NCBI RefSeq assembly: GCF_000622365.1
Contig: NZ_JASC01000014.1
Span: 434,001 to 498,000, forward strand
Origin: Sulfitobacter noctilucae
GTDB taxonomy: Bacteria > Pseudomonadota > Alphaproteobacteria > Rhodobacterales > Rhodobacteraceae
Direction: 5' to 3'
Length of the DNA: 64,000 bases
Made by a program: the position numbers and the translations under genes
The notes under the pieces: model-generated
The model's database searches: none
Seen by the model: the letters and a program-made list of their open reading frames with translations, nothing else
What the model was told of the DNA's origin: nothing
Shown here: positions 39,891-49,300 of the stretch, one piece after another
Layout: the number at the start of each line of letters is the position of its first letter
How positions within the stretch are numbered: position 1 is the first letter of the stretch

Positions 39891-39930
39891 AGGGGCTCTG
39901 CCCCGTCGATCAAAGATCGACTCCCCGCGG
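39891..39930. repeat. Intergenic palindromic element between convergent genes
   Basis: GGGGC/GCCCC pairing, then GTCGATC-AAA-GATCGAC (39905-39921), a perfect 7-bp hairpin, then CCCCGCGGG. I remember similar elements in gaps between genes in other roseobacter genomes, but this is not checked. It may act as a bidirectional terminator between the CoA-binding gene and hisE. Confidence 0.5.
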
Positions 39931-39962
39931 GATATAAGGGCCAAAAAGAGAAAGGCGGGGGA

Positions 39963-40268
39963 TCAGCGGCCCGCTTTTTCCGCAATGCCGGATTGGGTTT
40001 GGCGGCGGGCAAGTTCATTGAGCACATCCGTCAGGGGAACATCACGGGCGGCGAGCATCACCATGAGGTGATAAAGCACATCGGCGGCTTCAGATGTCAG
40101 GGCTGCCTTGTCGTCTTTGACCGCTTCGATGATGGCCTCGATCGCTTCTTCGCCGAATTTTTCGGCGCATTTTTCGGGGCCTTTGGCAAGGAGTTGCGCG
40201 GTCCAGCTGCTGGACGGATCGGCGGATTTGCGGGCGAGGATGGTGGCGTAGAGATCGTCGAGCGTCAT
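39963..40268 (-). CDS. hisE: Phosphoribosyl-ATP diphosphatase
   Basis: Protein of 101 residues. The MazG-like fold has [14 protein letters not shown] (about 36-49) and [14 protein letters not shown] (about 59-72), the two metal-binding E/D helices. It removes diphosphate from phosphoribosyl-ATP in the second step of histidine synthesis. The start overlaps the end of hisF by 4 nt. Confidence 0.95.
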   Translation of the reverse strand: MTLDDLYATILARKSADPSSSWTAQLLAKGPEKCAEKFGEEAIEAIIEAVKDDKAALTSEAADVLYHLMVMLAARDVPLTDVLNELARRQTQSGIAEKAGR

Positions 40269-41026
40269 GTCAGCCTCATCGGGATGCCGGCGGCGGCCAT
40301 GTGGTGCTTGGCCTGTGAAATGGTGAATTCGCCGAAGTGAAAGATGGAGGCGGCCAGCACCGCCGATGCGCCGCCTTTGGTCACGCCTTCGACCAGATGA
40401 TCCAGCGTGCCGACGCCGCCAGAGGCGATCACAGGCACGCCAACCGCATCCGAGATGGCGCGGGTGAGGGGCAGGTTGAAGCCCTGTTTCGTGCCGTCGC
40501 GGTCCATGGAGGTCAGCAGGATTTCTCCGGCTCCCTTTGCGGTCACGGTTTTTGCAAATTCAACAGCGTCGATGCCGGTTGGTTTGCGGCCCCCGTGGGT
40601 AAAGATTTCCCATTTACCGGGGGAGACGGTTTTGGCGTCGATTGCGCAGACGATGCACTGGCTGCCGAACTGGTCAGCGGCGGTGGCGATGACATCGGGG
40701 TCTGCCACGGCGGCGGAGTTGAAGCTGACCTTGTCAGCGCCTGCCAGCAGCAGCGCCCGCACATCGGCGGCGGTGCGCACGCCGCCGCCCACGGTCAGCG
40801 GGATATAGCAGTGCTCGGCCGTGCGGCGCACCAGATCGAACATCGTGCCGCGGTTTTCGTGCGTTGCGTGGATGTCCAGAAAGCACAGCTCATCGGCACC
40901 TGCCGCATCATAGGCGATGGCGGCATCCACCGGATCGCCCGCATCGCGCAGGCCGACGAAATTCACGCCCTTGACCACACGGCCATCGGCCACGTCGAGA
41001 CAGGGGATGATACGGGTCTTGAGCAT
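40265..41026 (-). CDS. hisF: Imidazole glycerol phosphate synthase, cyclase subunit
   Basis: Protein of 253 residues, a TIM barrel. [20 protein letters not shown] supplies catalytic Asp11, and [13 protein letters not shown] carries the second Asp region. It joins PRFAR and ammonia from HisH to give IGP and AICAR. Its ATG overlaps the hisA stop by one base, and its stop overlaps the hisE start. It works as a heterodimer with HisH, whose gene is about 2.3 kb away across the DUF2147 insert. Confidence 0.97.
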   Translation of the reverse strand: MLKTRIIPCLDVADGRVVKGVNFVGLRDAGDPVDAAIAYDAAGADELCFLDIHATHENRGTMFDLVRRTAEHCYIPLTVGGGVRTAADVRALLLAGADKVSFNSAAVADPDVIATAADQFGSQCIVCAIDAKTVSPGKWEIFTHGGRKPTGIDAVEFAKTVTAKGAGEILLTSMDRDGTKQGFNLPLTRAISDAVGVPVIASGGVGTLDHLVEGVTKGGASAVLAASIFHFGEFTISQAKHHMAAAGIPMRLT

Positions 41027-41742
41027 CAGGCGAGCGCCTTGAGGGCGGCGGCCAGATCAATCGCACCGTCGTAGAGTGCACGGCCAGAGATTGCGCCTTC
41101 GATCACGCCGCTCGCTTTGAGCGCCTTAAGATCCGCCAGTGAGGATACGCCGCCGGAAGCGATGACAGGAATGGAAACCGCCCGCGCAAGCGCTGCTGTC
41201 GCATCAATGTTGGGACCGCCCATGGCCCCGTCGCGCAGGATGTCGGTATAGATGATCGCCGCGACCCCGGCATCTTCGAATGATTTTGCAAGGTCGGTGA
41301 CCATCACATCGGTTTCCTCGGCCCAGCCCTTGGTGGCGACCTTTCCGTTGCGGGCGTCGATGCCCACTGCGACCTGACCGGGGAAGGCGCGGGCGGCCTC
41401 ACGCACCAGATCAGGGTTTTCCACCGCAACGGTGCCAAGGATGACACGAGCGAGGCCGCGCTCTAGCCAGCGTTCGATTGTTGCCATGTCGCGGATGCCG
41501 CCGCCTAGTTGGGCGGGTACCTTACAGGCCTTCAGGATCGCCTCGACCGGTGCGGCATTGACGGGCTCACCTGCGAATGCGCCATTCAGATCGACCAGAT
41601 GCAACCAGGCACAGCCTGCTTCGACAAAGCTGCGCGCTTGGGCTGCGGGGTCGTCATTGAACACGGTGGATTGGTCCATGTCGCCGTGCACAAGGCGTAC
41701 GGCTTGGCCGTCTTTCAGGTCGATAGCGGGATAGAGGATCAT
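41026..41742 (-). CDS. hisA: ProFAR isomerase
   Basis: Protein of 238 residues, the HisF-like TIM barrel. [20 protein letters not shown] includes the catalytic Asp8, and [14 protein letters not shown] (about 171-184) contains the second Asp. It converts ProFAR to PRFAR in histidine synthesis. The start is at 41742; open frame upstream of it has no similarity to the family. It is the first gene of hisA-hisF-hisE. Confidence 0.96.
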   Translation of the reverse strand: MILYPAIDLKDGQAVRLVHGDMDQSTVFNDDPAAQARSFVEAGCAWLHLVDLNGAFAGEPVNAAPVEAILKACKVPAQLGGGIRDMATIERWLERGLARVILGTVAVENPDLVREAARAFPGQVAVGIDARNGKVATKGWAEETDVMVTDLAKSFEDAGVAAIIYTDILRDGAMGGPNIDATAALARAVSIPVIASGGVSSLADLKALKASGVIEGAISGRALYDGAIDLAAALKALA

Positions 41743-41872
41743 GGCGCAGCCTTTGGTATTGCGATGGGCGTGGTTTTGCATGAGGCGAGGGGATTTGCAA
41801 CGCGACCCAAGGTTAGTCTTGCCAGAAAGGACGCCACCGGACCAAGGTAGCTGCAAAACAGGGAGGATAGTG

Positions 41873-42268
41873 ATGAAAACTTTGATGACAGCAGCGGGAC
41901 TTTGCGTGGCACTGGCGGGGGCGGCTTGGGCCGCTGATCCTATTGTGGGCACCTGGCAAACAATCAAGGACGACAACGGCAATTCGGGCCAGATCGAGAT
42001 CAGGGAATGTGGTGCGGCGATCTGCGGGACCTTGGTGCGTTCGTTTGATGCCAATGGCAAAACGTTCAAATCCGACAGTCAGGGCCGCACGCTGATCTGG
42101 GACATGAAGAACGAGGGCGGTGGCAAATACGGCGGGGGCAAGGTTTTCTCTCCCGATCGGGACAAAACCTATAACGGCCAACTTGTGCTGTCCGGCAATG
42201 CGCTGGATGTCAAAGGCTGCGTGCTGGGGATTTGTCGCAGTGGTGGTAAGTGGGCCCGGGTCAAATAA
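41873..42268 (+). CDS. Secreted DUF2147-family protein, paralog 1
   Basis: Protein of 131 residues with a clear signal peptide (ALAGAAWA, cleavage near residue 20). The mature part starts DPIVGTWQT and contains [15 protein letters not shown] (about 46-60), then [12 protein letters not shown] at the end. This is the lipocalin-like DUF2147 layout. It should act in the periplasm; the role is unknown. GGGAGG precedes the ATG. It is the first of three such genes inserted on the opposite strand inside the his region. Confidence 0.85.
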   Translation: MKTLMTAAGLCVALAGAAWAADPIVGTWQTIKDDNGNSGQIEIRECGAAICGTLVRSFDANGKTFKSDSQGRTLIWDMKNEGGGKYGGGKVFSPDRDKTYNGQLVLSGNALDVKGCVLGICRSGGKWARVK

Positions 42269-42346
42269 GGCCGAACGCCCTCAAGCCTTGATCCAGCTGC
42301 GCGGCTTTCCTAGAGTATTCATTATGGAATGCCGAGGGGTGGCACC

Positions 42347-42763
42347 ATGTATCAGGTGAGCTTTAGACGGCCAATGATTGCGCTGGCGCTGGTGGGCTTT
42401 GCCACTGGCGCAGCGGCACAGGAGGGAGGCAGGATCGACCCTCCGCGCGGGCTTTGGGAGACCGAGCCTGACGGCATCGGCGTTGTGTTTCATGTACGCA
42501 CGCGCGGCTGCGGGAGTGCGCTTTGTGCCCGCGTTGAACGGGTCAAGAACCGCGCAGGTCTTGATGCGCCGTCAGATGCGGTCGGCGAAAGATTGTTGTC
42601 ACGGCTAAGGCCGCAACCGGATGGTAGTTTTCTCGGCGAATATCGGGACGGATATGGCGCGGTTTTTCCACAAAGTCGCGCCACAGTTGTGGGTCGTGAA
42701 ATGCGGTTGAGGGCCTGTGAGGGCGGCCAATGCAAAGATGTGCTGTGGCGGCGGATCAGATAG
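42347..42763 (+). CDS. Secreted DUF2147-family protein, paralog 2
   Basis: Protein of 138 residues with a signal peptide (IALALVGFATGAAA, cleavage near residue 24). The core has GLWETEPDGIGVVFHVRTRG, then CGSALCARVERVKN, and ends MRLRACEGGQCKDVLWRRI. It is closer to paralog 3 than to paralog 1. The start at 42347 has GAGGGG upstream. Periplasmic, function unknown. Confidence 0.83.
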   Translation: MYQVSFRRPMIALALVGFATGAAAQEGGRIDPPRGLWETEPDGIGVVFHVRTRGCGSALCARVERVKNRAGLDAPSDAVGERLLSRLRPQPDGSFLGEYRDGYGAVFPQSRATVVGREMRLRACEGGQCKDVLWRRIR

Positions 42764-42892
42764 GGGTGTTCGAGCTTAAAACAGCATTTGACGTAGCGCC
42801 TGACCAGGCGTAAAGAAAACGCTGCACCCGCTGAACTGCCGGTGGTCGACAACGCGTTGGGTGTGCTTGTATCGCTTTGGGGAGTGGTGCAG

Positions 42893-43285
42893 ATGAAACT
42901 TTGCAAGTTTCTGTTTTCTATTGTTTTCTCGACGATGGCCGCGGCACCGCTTCGGGCCGATCTGGCGGTCGGTTTATGGCAATCGCAGCCGGATGCGACG
43001 GGATTGGTCGTCCATGTGCGCACCAAGAATTGCGGGTCGGCGATCTGTGGCCGGATAGAGCGGGCCAAGGATCTGCGCGGCTATGACACGCCATCAAGTG
43101 TTGTCGGGCGGCGTATGATCATGGGCATGCTCGCGCAGGAGGACGGCAGCTATGCCGGTCAGATCTGGGAACCGCAGCGCAATAAACTGCTGACGGCGCG
43201 GATGCAGGTGCAGGGCAACGTCATGCGTCTGCGAAACTGCGACGAGAGCGCCTGTCAGGATATTGTGTGGCAGCGGTTGCGTTAG
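42893..43285 (+). CDS. Secreted DUF2147-family protein, paralog 3
   Basis: Protein of 130 residues with a signal peptide (LFSIVFSTMAAAPLRA). The core has VGLWQSQPDATGLVVHVRTK, CGSAICGRIERAKDLRG and the end CDESACQDIVWQRL. It aligns along its length with paralog 2, showing a local duplication. The stop overlaps the end of hisH by 4 nt, tail to tail. GGAG precedes the ATG. Confidence 0.83.
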   Translation: MKLCKFLFSIVFSTMAAAPLRADLAVGLWQSQPDATGLVVHVRTKNCGSAICGRIERAKDLRGYDTPSSVVGRRMIMGMLAQEDGSYAGQIWEPQRNKLLTARMQVQGNVMRLRNCDESACQDIVWQRLR

Positions 43286-43920
43286 GGCGTCCAGCTTAGG
43301 AAGTTGGCGATCAGGCGCAAGCCGGTGGTCTGGCTTTTCTCGGGGTGAAACTGCATGCCCAGCATCGTGTCACGCCCGATGATCGCCGTGACGTCGCCTG
43401 CATAATCCACATGTGCCAGCCGCTGGGCCGCATCAGTGACGGCCATATGATAGGAGTGCACGAAATAGGCGTGATCGCCGGTCTTTAGATCGGCAAAGAC
43501 CGGGTGCGGATGATCAATAACCAGATCGTTCCAGCCCATGTGCGGGACCTTGAGTGCAGGATCGGCTGGCGTGATCCGCGTGACCTCTCCCGCGATCCAG
43601 CCCAGGCCGGGGGTGTCGGTGTATTCACGTCCCATGCTGGCCATCAGCTGCATGCCCACGCAGATGCCAAGGAACGGCCGGCCCTTGACCTCGACCGCCT
43701 CGACCATCGCGTCATAGATGCCGCTCGCGCCTTTCAGCGCCTCCATACAGGCGGGAAAGGCACCATCGCCCGGCAGCACAATTCTGTCTGCGCGGGCCAC
43801 TACATCGGCATCGGCGGTAACTATAACCTCGCCTGCATCAACCTCGCGCGCCATGCGTTCAAACGCCTTGTGCGCCGAGTGGAGGTTGCCGGAATCGTAG
43901 TCGATGATTGCCGTCAGCAT
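43282..43920 (-). CDS. hisH: Imidazole glycerol phosphate synthase, glutaminase subunit
   Basis: Protein of 212 residues of the class I glutamine amidotransferase type. The nucleophile Cys is in FLGICVGMQLM (about 81-91), and the His-Glu pair is in MLGMQFHPEKSQ (about 188-199). It frees ammonia from glutamine for HisF. The ATG at 43920 is 4 nt after the hisB stop. Start choice follows the family N-terminus LTAIIDYDSGNLHS. Confidence 0.96.
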   Translation of the reverse strand: MLTAIIDYDSGNLHSAHKAFERMAREVDAGEVIVTADADVVARADRIVLPGDGAFPACMEALKGASGIYDAMVEAVEVKGRPFLGICVGMQLMASMGREYTDTPGLGWIAGEVTRITPADPALKVPHMGWNDLVIDHPHPVFADLKTGDHAYFVHSYHMAVTDAAQRLAHVDYAGDVTAIIGRDTMLGMQFHPEKSQTTGLRLIANFLSWTP

Positions 43921-43924
43921 GAGC

Positions 43925-44512
43925 TTACAATGCGCCCTTGGTCGAGGGGATCGCATCCGCTTTGCGCGGGTCGACCTCGACCGCATCGCGCAGGGCGCGG
44001 GCCACGGATTTGAACGCGGCTTCGGCAATGTGGTGGCTGTTCAACCCATGCAGCATATCGACATGCAGCGTGATGCCGCCATGGGTGCTGAGCGCTTGAA
44101 AGAACTCGCGCACCAGTTCAGTGTCGAAGCCGCCGATCTTGGACGTTGGCAGATCGACATTCCAGATCAGGAAAGGCCGCGCGGACAGATCCAGTGCACA
44201 GCGTACCAGCGCGTCGTCCATCGGCAAAAGGCATGAGCCGTACCGCCGGATGCCGCGTTTGTCGCCCAGGGCTTTTGTGAGCGCCTGACCCAGCGTGATA
44301 CCCACATCTTCAACCGTGTGGTGATCATCAATATGCAGATCACCTTTGGCACGGATGGTCATGTCGATCAGCGAATGCCGGGCCAGCTGGTCCAGCATGT
44401 GATCGAAAAAGCCGACCCCGGTCTGGTTGTCATAGCTGCCGGTGCCATCAAGATTGATCTCGACGCTCACTTCCGTTTCGGCGGTGCTGCGGGTCAGGGT
44501 CGTCTGGCGCAT
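43925..44512 (-). CDS. hisB: Imidazoleglycerol-phosphate dehydratase
   Basis: Protein of 195 residues. The metal-binding repeats are [13 protein letters not shown] (about 35-47), [11 protein letters not shown] (about 62-72) and later [13 protein letters not shown] (about 157-169). It dehydrates IGP to imidazole acetol phosphate with manganese. It is monofunctional, without the phosphatase domain seen in enterobacteria. Upstream gene of hisB-hisH. Confidence 0.96.
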   Translation of the reverse strand: MRQTTLTRSTAETEVSVEINLDGTGSYDNQTGVGFFDHMLDQLARHSLIDMTIRAKGDLHIDDHHTVEDVGITLGQALTKALGDKRGIRRYGSCLLPMDDALVRCALDLSARPFLIWNVDLPTSKIGGFDTELVREFFQALSTHGGITLHVDMLHGLNSHHIAEAAFKSVARALRDAVEVDPRKADAIPSTKGAL

Positions 44513-44649
44513 GGGGTGTCTCCGGCGGGCTGATTTGTCGCTGTTATAGCAGTCACGGATGGAAGGCCAAGCGCGTTCACCCCCAGATCACCCATTGCGG
44601 GGGAAGGGGGCTTGTGCAACCCTTTGGGGGTCCAACCAATGAGGCTCCC

Positions 44650-44889
44650 ATGACAACCTGCGTGTTCATCCAGATCAGGTGCAAACCCGGCACAACCTAC
44701 CGCGTTGCCGAAGATATCGCTTTGCGCGAAATCCATTCAGAGCTTTATTCGACGTCCGGTGATTTCGATCTGCTGATGAAGCTTTATGTCCCCAAGGGTG
44801 AAGACGTCGGTGTCTATATCAACGACCATCTGTTGGATATCGAAGGCATTGAGCGCTCGCTGACCACGATGACTTTCAAAGTCTTTTGA
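44650..44889 (+). CDS. Stand-alone Lrp/AsnC ligand-binding domain protein
   Basis: Protein of 79 residues that has only the RAM (AsnC-type effector) domain: CVFIQIRCKPGTTYRVAEDI, then ELYSTSGDFDLLMKLYV and IERSLTTMTFKVF. It has no helix-turn-helix. Such proteins bind amino acids or modulate full-length Lrp proteins. The ATG at 44650 has GAGG upstream. Its stop overlaps the next ATG by one base (TGATG). Confidence 0.88.
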   Translation: MTTCVFIQIRCKPGTTYRVAEDIALREIHSELYSTSGDFDLLMKLYVPKGEDVGVYINDHLLDIEGIERSLTTMTFKVF

Positions 44890-45230
44890 TGCGGGCTTTG
44901 GCCTTTGCCTTGCTTTGTGGGTGGGCCGCGTTTGCCGGTCCGGCACAGGCACAGAAAATCTATGAAGGGTCGGAAGCCGCAGCATTGCGCTGTGCCAATA
45001 CGCTGGCCTTGACGGCCGTCGCCTTGGCCCGCGCCGAGTTGATCCCTCAAAACGAAAAAGAGGTGATGCTGGGCATTACGATCCTGATGCTGGAGCGGCA
45101 TGTCTCCGGCACGCGGTCACAGAAGAAAAGAGCGCTTGAGTTGATGCGCGACCGGCGCAGTGTGGACGACACCATCGCGGATTACCGCCGCAACGCGACG
45201 CAGTGTTTGCGACAGTTTCCGATCAACTAG
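44889..45230 (+). CDS. Small periplasmic protein, function unknown
   Basis: Protein of 113 residues with a signal peptide (ALAFALLCGWAAFAGPAQA, cleavage near residue 21). The mature part is helical with two Cys residues (LRCANTLAL and ATQCLRQF), which may form a disulfide. It is translationally coupled to the AsnC-type gene. The family is not recognised. Confidence 0.75.
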   Translation: MRALAFALLCGWAAFAGPAQAQKIYEGSEAAALRCANTLALTAVALARAELIPQNEKEVMLGITILMLERHVSGTRSQKKRALELMRDRRSVDDTIADYRRNATQCLRQFPIN

Positions 45231-45278
45231 GCAACCCTTTCGTCGACTGACACCAGCAGGGGGCAGAGGGCACGCAAT

Positions 45279-46226
45279 TCAGGCGACGTCGGAGCCTTTG
45301 CTCCGACTGCGGCTGAGGGCGCGTTCGCGTGTGCGGTCGAAGGTTCTGTTCACCCTTTGGAAGCGGCTGGCACTTGGTGTAACCGGGTTCCCCACGCTCA
45401 CGTCGATCCGCCTCTCAGTCCCATCCGCGTTCAGCAAATGCTGTGCGTTAAGAGCGGCTTGGATCTGATGTTCCACAAGCGGCCATTCGAGCGCCTCGGA
45501 CCCCGGCAGGATACAGATGAACATGCCGTTCCCCTCGTAGGCCATCAGCAATCTGGGGCGGCCCACCGCCGTATTTATCGCTTCTCCGACGCCTTTCACT
45601 ATCTGTGATAGTTCAGCCGTGGTGCACTTGGCAAAAATGTCGCTGATCTGGCTCAGGTGAACAGCAAAGATTGTGCTGCGATCGACCTTGCGCCGCGACA
45701 GTTGTGCTAAATAGTTCCCAAGGGCGAAGGGATGGATCAGGTTGGCCAATTCAGCGATACGCAGCGGCTCTGCAATGTCGATCGCGTGCTGTCCTGCAAC
45801 TTGTTCCTCCGGGCGCTCGGTGGGCTCCACCGTCGAAAGGGGTGAGGCCTTTTCCACCATGCGTTCCGCGACACGCACCCGTGCTACGATCTCTTTTACA
45901 TCAAAGGGCTTTGTCACGTAGTCATCAGCCCCGGCGGCAAAGGCATTCTCGACGGTTGTTATGTCGGTGACAGAGGTCAGCATCAGAATCGGCTTGTGCC
46001 GGTGGCGGGGCATCTGGCGGACCGCCTTGCACAGATCGATCCCGGACATGCCAGGCATCGTAATATCGAGGATCAAACCATCCACTTCGAAGTCAGGATC
46101 CTCAAGCATTGCCAATCCGGCGATACCAGACGGGGCAACCGATATGTCTGGCAGATCGGCTTGTGCGAAGATCGTTTGGAGCAGGTCCAGAATCAGGGGG
46201 TCGTCGTCAACAGCGAGCAGTCTCAT
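45279..46226 (-). CDS. Response regulator with degenerate GGDEF-like output domain
   Basis: Protein of 315 residues. Residues 1-120 are a receiver: VDDDPLI (Asp pair), LILDITMPGMSG with the phospho-acceptor Asp (about 53), LTSVTD and YVTKPFD with the switch Lys (about 106). After a linker, residues about 160-290 keep the overall GGDEF strand/helix order, but the active-site signature reads YEGNGMFICIL, so the catalytic GG(D/E)EF is lost. It probably acts through binding, not by making cyclic di-GMP. No histidine kinase gene is adjacent. The gene ends 48 bp from the small periplasmic protein gene. Confidence 0.8.
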   Translation of the reverse strand: MRLLAVDDDPLILDLLQTIFAQADLPDISVAPSGIAGLAMLEDPDFEVDGLILDITMPGMSGIDLCKAVRQMPRHRHKPILMLTSVTDITTVENAFAAGADDYVTKPFDVKEIVARVRVAERMVEKASPLSTVEPTERPEEQVAGQHAIDIAEPLRIAELANLIHPFALGNYLAQLSRRKVDRSTIFAVHLSQISDIFAKCTTAELSQIVKGVGEAINTAVGRPRLLMAYEGNGMFICILPGSEALEWPLVEHQIQAALNAQHLLNADGTERRIDVSVGNPVTPSASRFQRVNRTFDRTRERALSRSRSKGSDVA

Positions 46227-46408
46227 TGCGTACCTTTCCTTTACAACCCGGCAACCAGAAGGCGTGTAACCGGAGATTGTATTCTTTAAATCTCTACAAT
46301 CAGGCAGGTTTGTGGCGAATTTTAGAAGATTCTGAAACGCGGGGCCGGTGGCGTATAGGACTTCGGCCGCTGTCCGCCGATGACATAAGCATCAGGACGC
46401 CGAAACGA

Positions 46409-46436
46409 AAAAGACCGCCCCGAAGAGCGGTCTTTT
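46409..46436 (-). terminator. Hairpin terminator after tRNA-Gly
   Basis: A perfect 10-bp inverted repeat (46409-46418 with 46427-46436) with an 8-nt loop. It lies 33 nt past the tRNA-Gly 3' end on the minus strand, with a T-rich run after it. Confidence 0.75.
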
Positions 46437-46468
46437 CAAATTCCTGCCGGGGTTTGGCAGGACCAAAT

Positions 46469-46543
46469 TGGAGCGGGCGAGGCGATTCGAACGCCCGACC
46501 CTAACCTTGGCAAGGTTATGCTCTACCCCTGAGCTACGCCCGC
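46469..46543 (-). tRNA. tRNA-Gly (GCC anticodon)
   Basis: A 75-nt class I tRNA with CCA encoded. The acceptor stem is GCGGGCG with CGCCCGC, the anticodon loop TTGCCAA holds GCC, and the T loop is TTCGAAT. Confidence 0.97.
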
Positions 46544-46661
46544 ATCCTTTGGTGTGAGCGAAATACCCATCCTGACCGCCCCGTGCAAGAGGGAAATCCG
46601 CGGTTTGTACGATTTTCTTTTCTTTATTTCGACGGGCTGTGTCCGCTGACCAAAAGCGCTG

Positions 46662-47051
46662 TCAAATTAGCCCATGCAGGATGAGACCAAGGGCGCTGAA
46701 CGTGATGCCCATGAGGGTCAAAACCATGCCGATCTGGCGCAATCCTATCTTTTGTGGCGTTGCTGAAAAGCCGATGGCGTGCAGGATACGCCCCGTGACA
46801 AAGGCGATGCCGAGCGTATGGACAGCCACCCCGGGCGCACCGGAGAGTTCAGCAAGCAACATCAAGATTATCGCGACCGGCGCATATTCGGCGCAATTGG
46901 CTTGGGCGCGCATGCGTTTCAACAGGGCTTTGTCGCCAGAATCACCCAGGGAGATGAGATTCGCACGGCGATAGAGGATGACCCGCCAGGACAGCACAAC
47001 AAAGATAAGCGCCAACAGGCCTGCGTAGAGGGGTGTAAGGAGGGGGATCAT
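46662..47051 (-). CDS. MAPEG-family membrane protein
   Basis: Protein of 129 residues with four membrane spans and the MAPEG pattern: LLTPLYAGLLALIFVVLSWR, then ANCAEYAPVAIILMLLAEL (the conserved E-P segment) and GRILHAIGFS. Eukaryotic members are glutathione and leukotriene enzymes; bacterial roles are mostly unknown. The ATG at 47051 matches the family start. Confidence 0.9.
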   Translation of the reverse strand: MIPLLTPLYAGLLALIFVVLSWRVILYRRANLISLGDSGDKALLKRMRAQANCAEYAPVAIILMLLAELSGAPGVAVHTLGIAFVTGRILHAIGFSATPQKIGLRQIGMVLTLMGITFSALGLILHGLI

Positions 47052-47197
47052 CGGTTTGGACCTTTGGCAGGGGATCATATAGTCAAACCGTAGCGCAGGC
47101 GCGTTGTAGTGGCCAAGAGGCAGTTTGGTAATGAAAGTGCTCCATCTCATCAGGGGCCAAGCCGCGACCTTCGACAACGACCTTCGTGAGTATACAT

Positions 47198-47226
47198 AAA
47201 AAAAGGCCCCAACCGCCGTTGGAGCC
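47198..47226 (-). terminator. Rho-independent terminator of ctaD
   Basis: A 9-bp stem with one mismatch (47205-47213 with 47218-47226), followed on the minus strand by seven T (47198-47204). It lies 27 nt past the ctaD stop. Confidence 0.85.
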
Positions 47227-47252
47227 TTATGTTTTCAGATGTCAGTCTGACC

Positions 47253-48926
47253 TCAGTGGCCGGGCTGTTTGTCCCACAACTCCTGCTTGGGCAGGGTCTC
47301 GAAGGTATGCTCCGGGGGAGGGGAAGGAAGTGTCCACTCCAGCGTGTCAGCATATTCGTTCCATGGGTTGTTCTGTGTCACCCGTGCGCCGCGCATCAGG
47401 CTGTAGGCCATGACACCGAAGAAGAACAGGAAGGACGCAAAACTCAGGAACGCACCCCAGCTGGAGACGTAGTTCCAGTAGGCAAAGGCTTCAGGGTAGT
47501 CGATGTAACGACGTGGCATGCCCTGACGGCCCAAGAAGTGCTGTGGGAAGAAGGTCAGGTTCGCACCGATGAACATCGCCCAGAAGTGCAGTTTACCGGC
47601 CCACTCGGGGTACATCTTGCCCGTCATCTTGGGGAAGTAGAAGTAGATACCCGCAAAGATCGCGAAGACGGCACCAAGGCTCATCACATAGTGGAAGTGT
47701 GCCACAACGTAGTATGTGTCGTGATAGTAGCGGTCGACTGCAGCCTGTGACAACACGATGCCTGTCACGCCACCTACGGTGAACAGGAACAGGAAGCCGA
47801 AGGCCCAGAGCATCGGTGTTTTGAACTCAACCGAGCCGCCCCACATGGTTGCGATCCATGAGAAGACTTTCACCCCTGTCGGTACCGCAATCACCATCGT
47901 CGCCAGCATAAAGTAGGCTTGCTGGTTCAGGGTCATACCCACGGTGTACATGTGGTGCGCCCAGACGACGAAGCCCAAAGCACCAATCGCGATGATCGCC
48001 CAGACCATTGGCAGGTAGCCAAAGATCGGTTTGCGAGAGAAGGTAGCAATTACGTGGCTGATGATGCCGAAACCGGGCAGAATGATGATGTAAACTTCGG
48101 GGTGACCAAAGAACCACAGGATGTGCTGGTACAGCACCGGGTCACCGCCGCCTGCCGGATCAAAGAACGCAAATCCGAAGTTACGGTCCATCAAGAGCAT
48201 GGTAATCGCACCGGCGAGGACCGGCAGGGACAGCAGGATCAGCCAGCTTGTGACAAAGATCGACCAAGAGAACAGCGGCACTTTGAACAGGGTCATGCCG
48301 GGGGCACGCATGTTCAGGAAGGTCGTGATCATGTTGATCGCACCAAGGATAGAGGACGCACCGGAGACGTGAACCGCGAAGATCGCGAGGTCCATCGACA
48401 TGCCGCCTTCTTTGACGGAAAGCGGTGGATACAGAACCCAACCGACACCGGAACCGGCCTGACCATTGCCGCCGGGGGCGAGAACGGAACAAACGGCAAG
48501 TGTTGTACCGGCCACATAAAGCCAGAACGACAGGTTGTTCATCCGAGGGAACGCCATATCCGGCGCACCGATCTGCAACGGCATGAAATAGTTGCCGAAA
48601 CCGCCGAAGAGGGCCGGAATAACAACAAAGAACATCATGAGAATGCCGTGACCGGTGATCAGAACATTCCAAAGGTGCCCGTTGGGCGTACAGACGGCGG
48701 AAGAATCGGCGATGAAACGCGCGCCTTCCATACACATGTACTGAACGCCGGGGTTCATCAGCTCCAACCGCATGTAAACGGTGAAAGCAACGGATACGAA
48801 ACCCGCGAGCGCTGAGACGATCAGGTACAGAATACCGATGTCTTTGTGGTTTGTGGACATAAACCAGCGCGTGAAGAACCCGCGCTCGTCGTGATGGTCG
48901 TGCCCGTGAATGGCTGCGTCTGCCAT
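47253..48926 (-). CDS. ctaD: Cytochrome c oxidase subunit I (aa3 type)
   Basis: Protein of 557 residues with twelve membrane spans. CuB and heme ligands are visible: a histidine early in [25 protein letters not shown] with the His-Tyr pair, WAHHMYTVG (two His), and [12 protein letters not shown] (heme a and a3 His). It forms the oxygen-reducing and proton-pumping core of complex IV in the inner membrane. AGGAGG precedes the ATG at 48926. Other cta genes are not in this window, so it stands apart from subunits II and III. Confidence 0.97.
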   Translation of the reverse strand: MADAAIHGHDHHDERGFFTRWFMSTNHKDIGILYLIVSALAGFVSVAFTVYMRLELMNPGVQYMCMEGARFIADSSAVCTPNGHLWNVLITGHGILMMFFVVIPALFGGFGNYFMPLQIGAPDMAFPRMNNLSFWLYVAGTTLAVCSVLAPGGNGQAGSGVGWVLYPPLSVKEGGMSMDLAIFAVHVSGASSILGAINMITTFLNMRAPGMTLFKVPLFSWSIFVTSWLILLSLPVLAGAITMLLMDRNFGFAFFDPAGGGDPVLYQHILWFFGHPEVYIIILPGFGIISHVIATFSRKPIFGYLPMVWAIIAIGALGFVVWAHHMYTVGMTLNQQAYFMLATMVIAVPTGVKVFSWIATMWGGSVEFKTPMLWAFGFLFLFTVGGVTGIVLSQAAVDRYYHDTYYVVAHFHYVMSLGAVFAIFAGIYFYFPKMTGKMYPEWAGKLHFWAMFIGANLTFFPQHFLGRQGMPRRYIDYPEAFAYWNYVSSWGAFLSFASFLFFFGVMAYSLMRGARVTQNNPWNEYADTLEWTLPSPPPEHTFETLPKQELWDKQPGH

Positions 48927-49300
48927 GCGGTGCCTCCTCGATATTAACTGCATATACACCGCGCCTGTTGGCAAAACGCGATGCGAAGTGGTTTTGGTTC
49001 TAATCCGATGGACCGTCAGGGGCAATGGGCGGTGTGTCGCAGGTCAGATATAATTGCTGAGGGTTTGTACTTCTTTAATGGCGACTGAAGCGGGCGTGCC
49101 TGGTTTGGTAGTGACGGGCTATCGACACCTTCGATGAATCGCGTTCTGCATCGAATCCACAGAACAAAAGCCATGCGCGATATGCGCATGAAATTGTAAA
49201 ATTTACGACATTCCCCGCATCAGGATCCTGTAGCAGCGGCGAACTCGCGCATATTTTGCAGCAGCACCTTGGTATCTTCGCGGGAACAACGGAGAATCCC
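48927..49300. other. Divergent intergenic region of ctaD and the ThDP enzyme
   Basis: About 370 bp that must hold two promoters. No ORF with a ribosome site and no clear operator was found. Confidence 0.5.
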
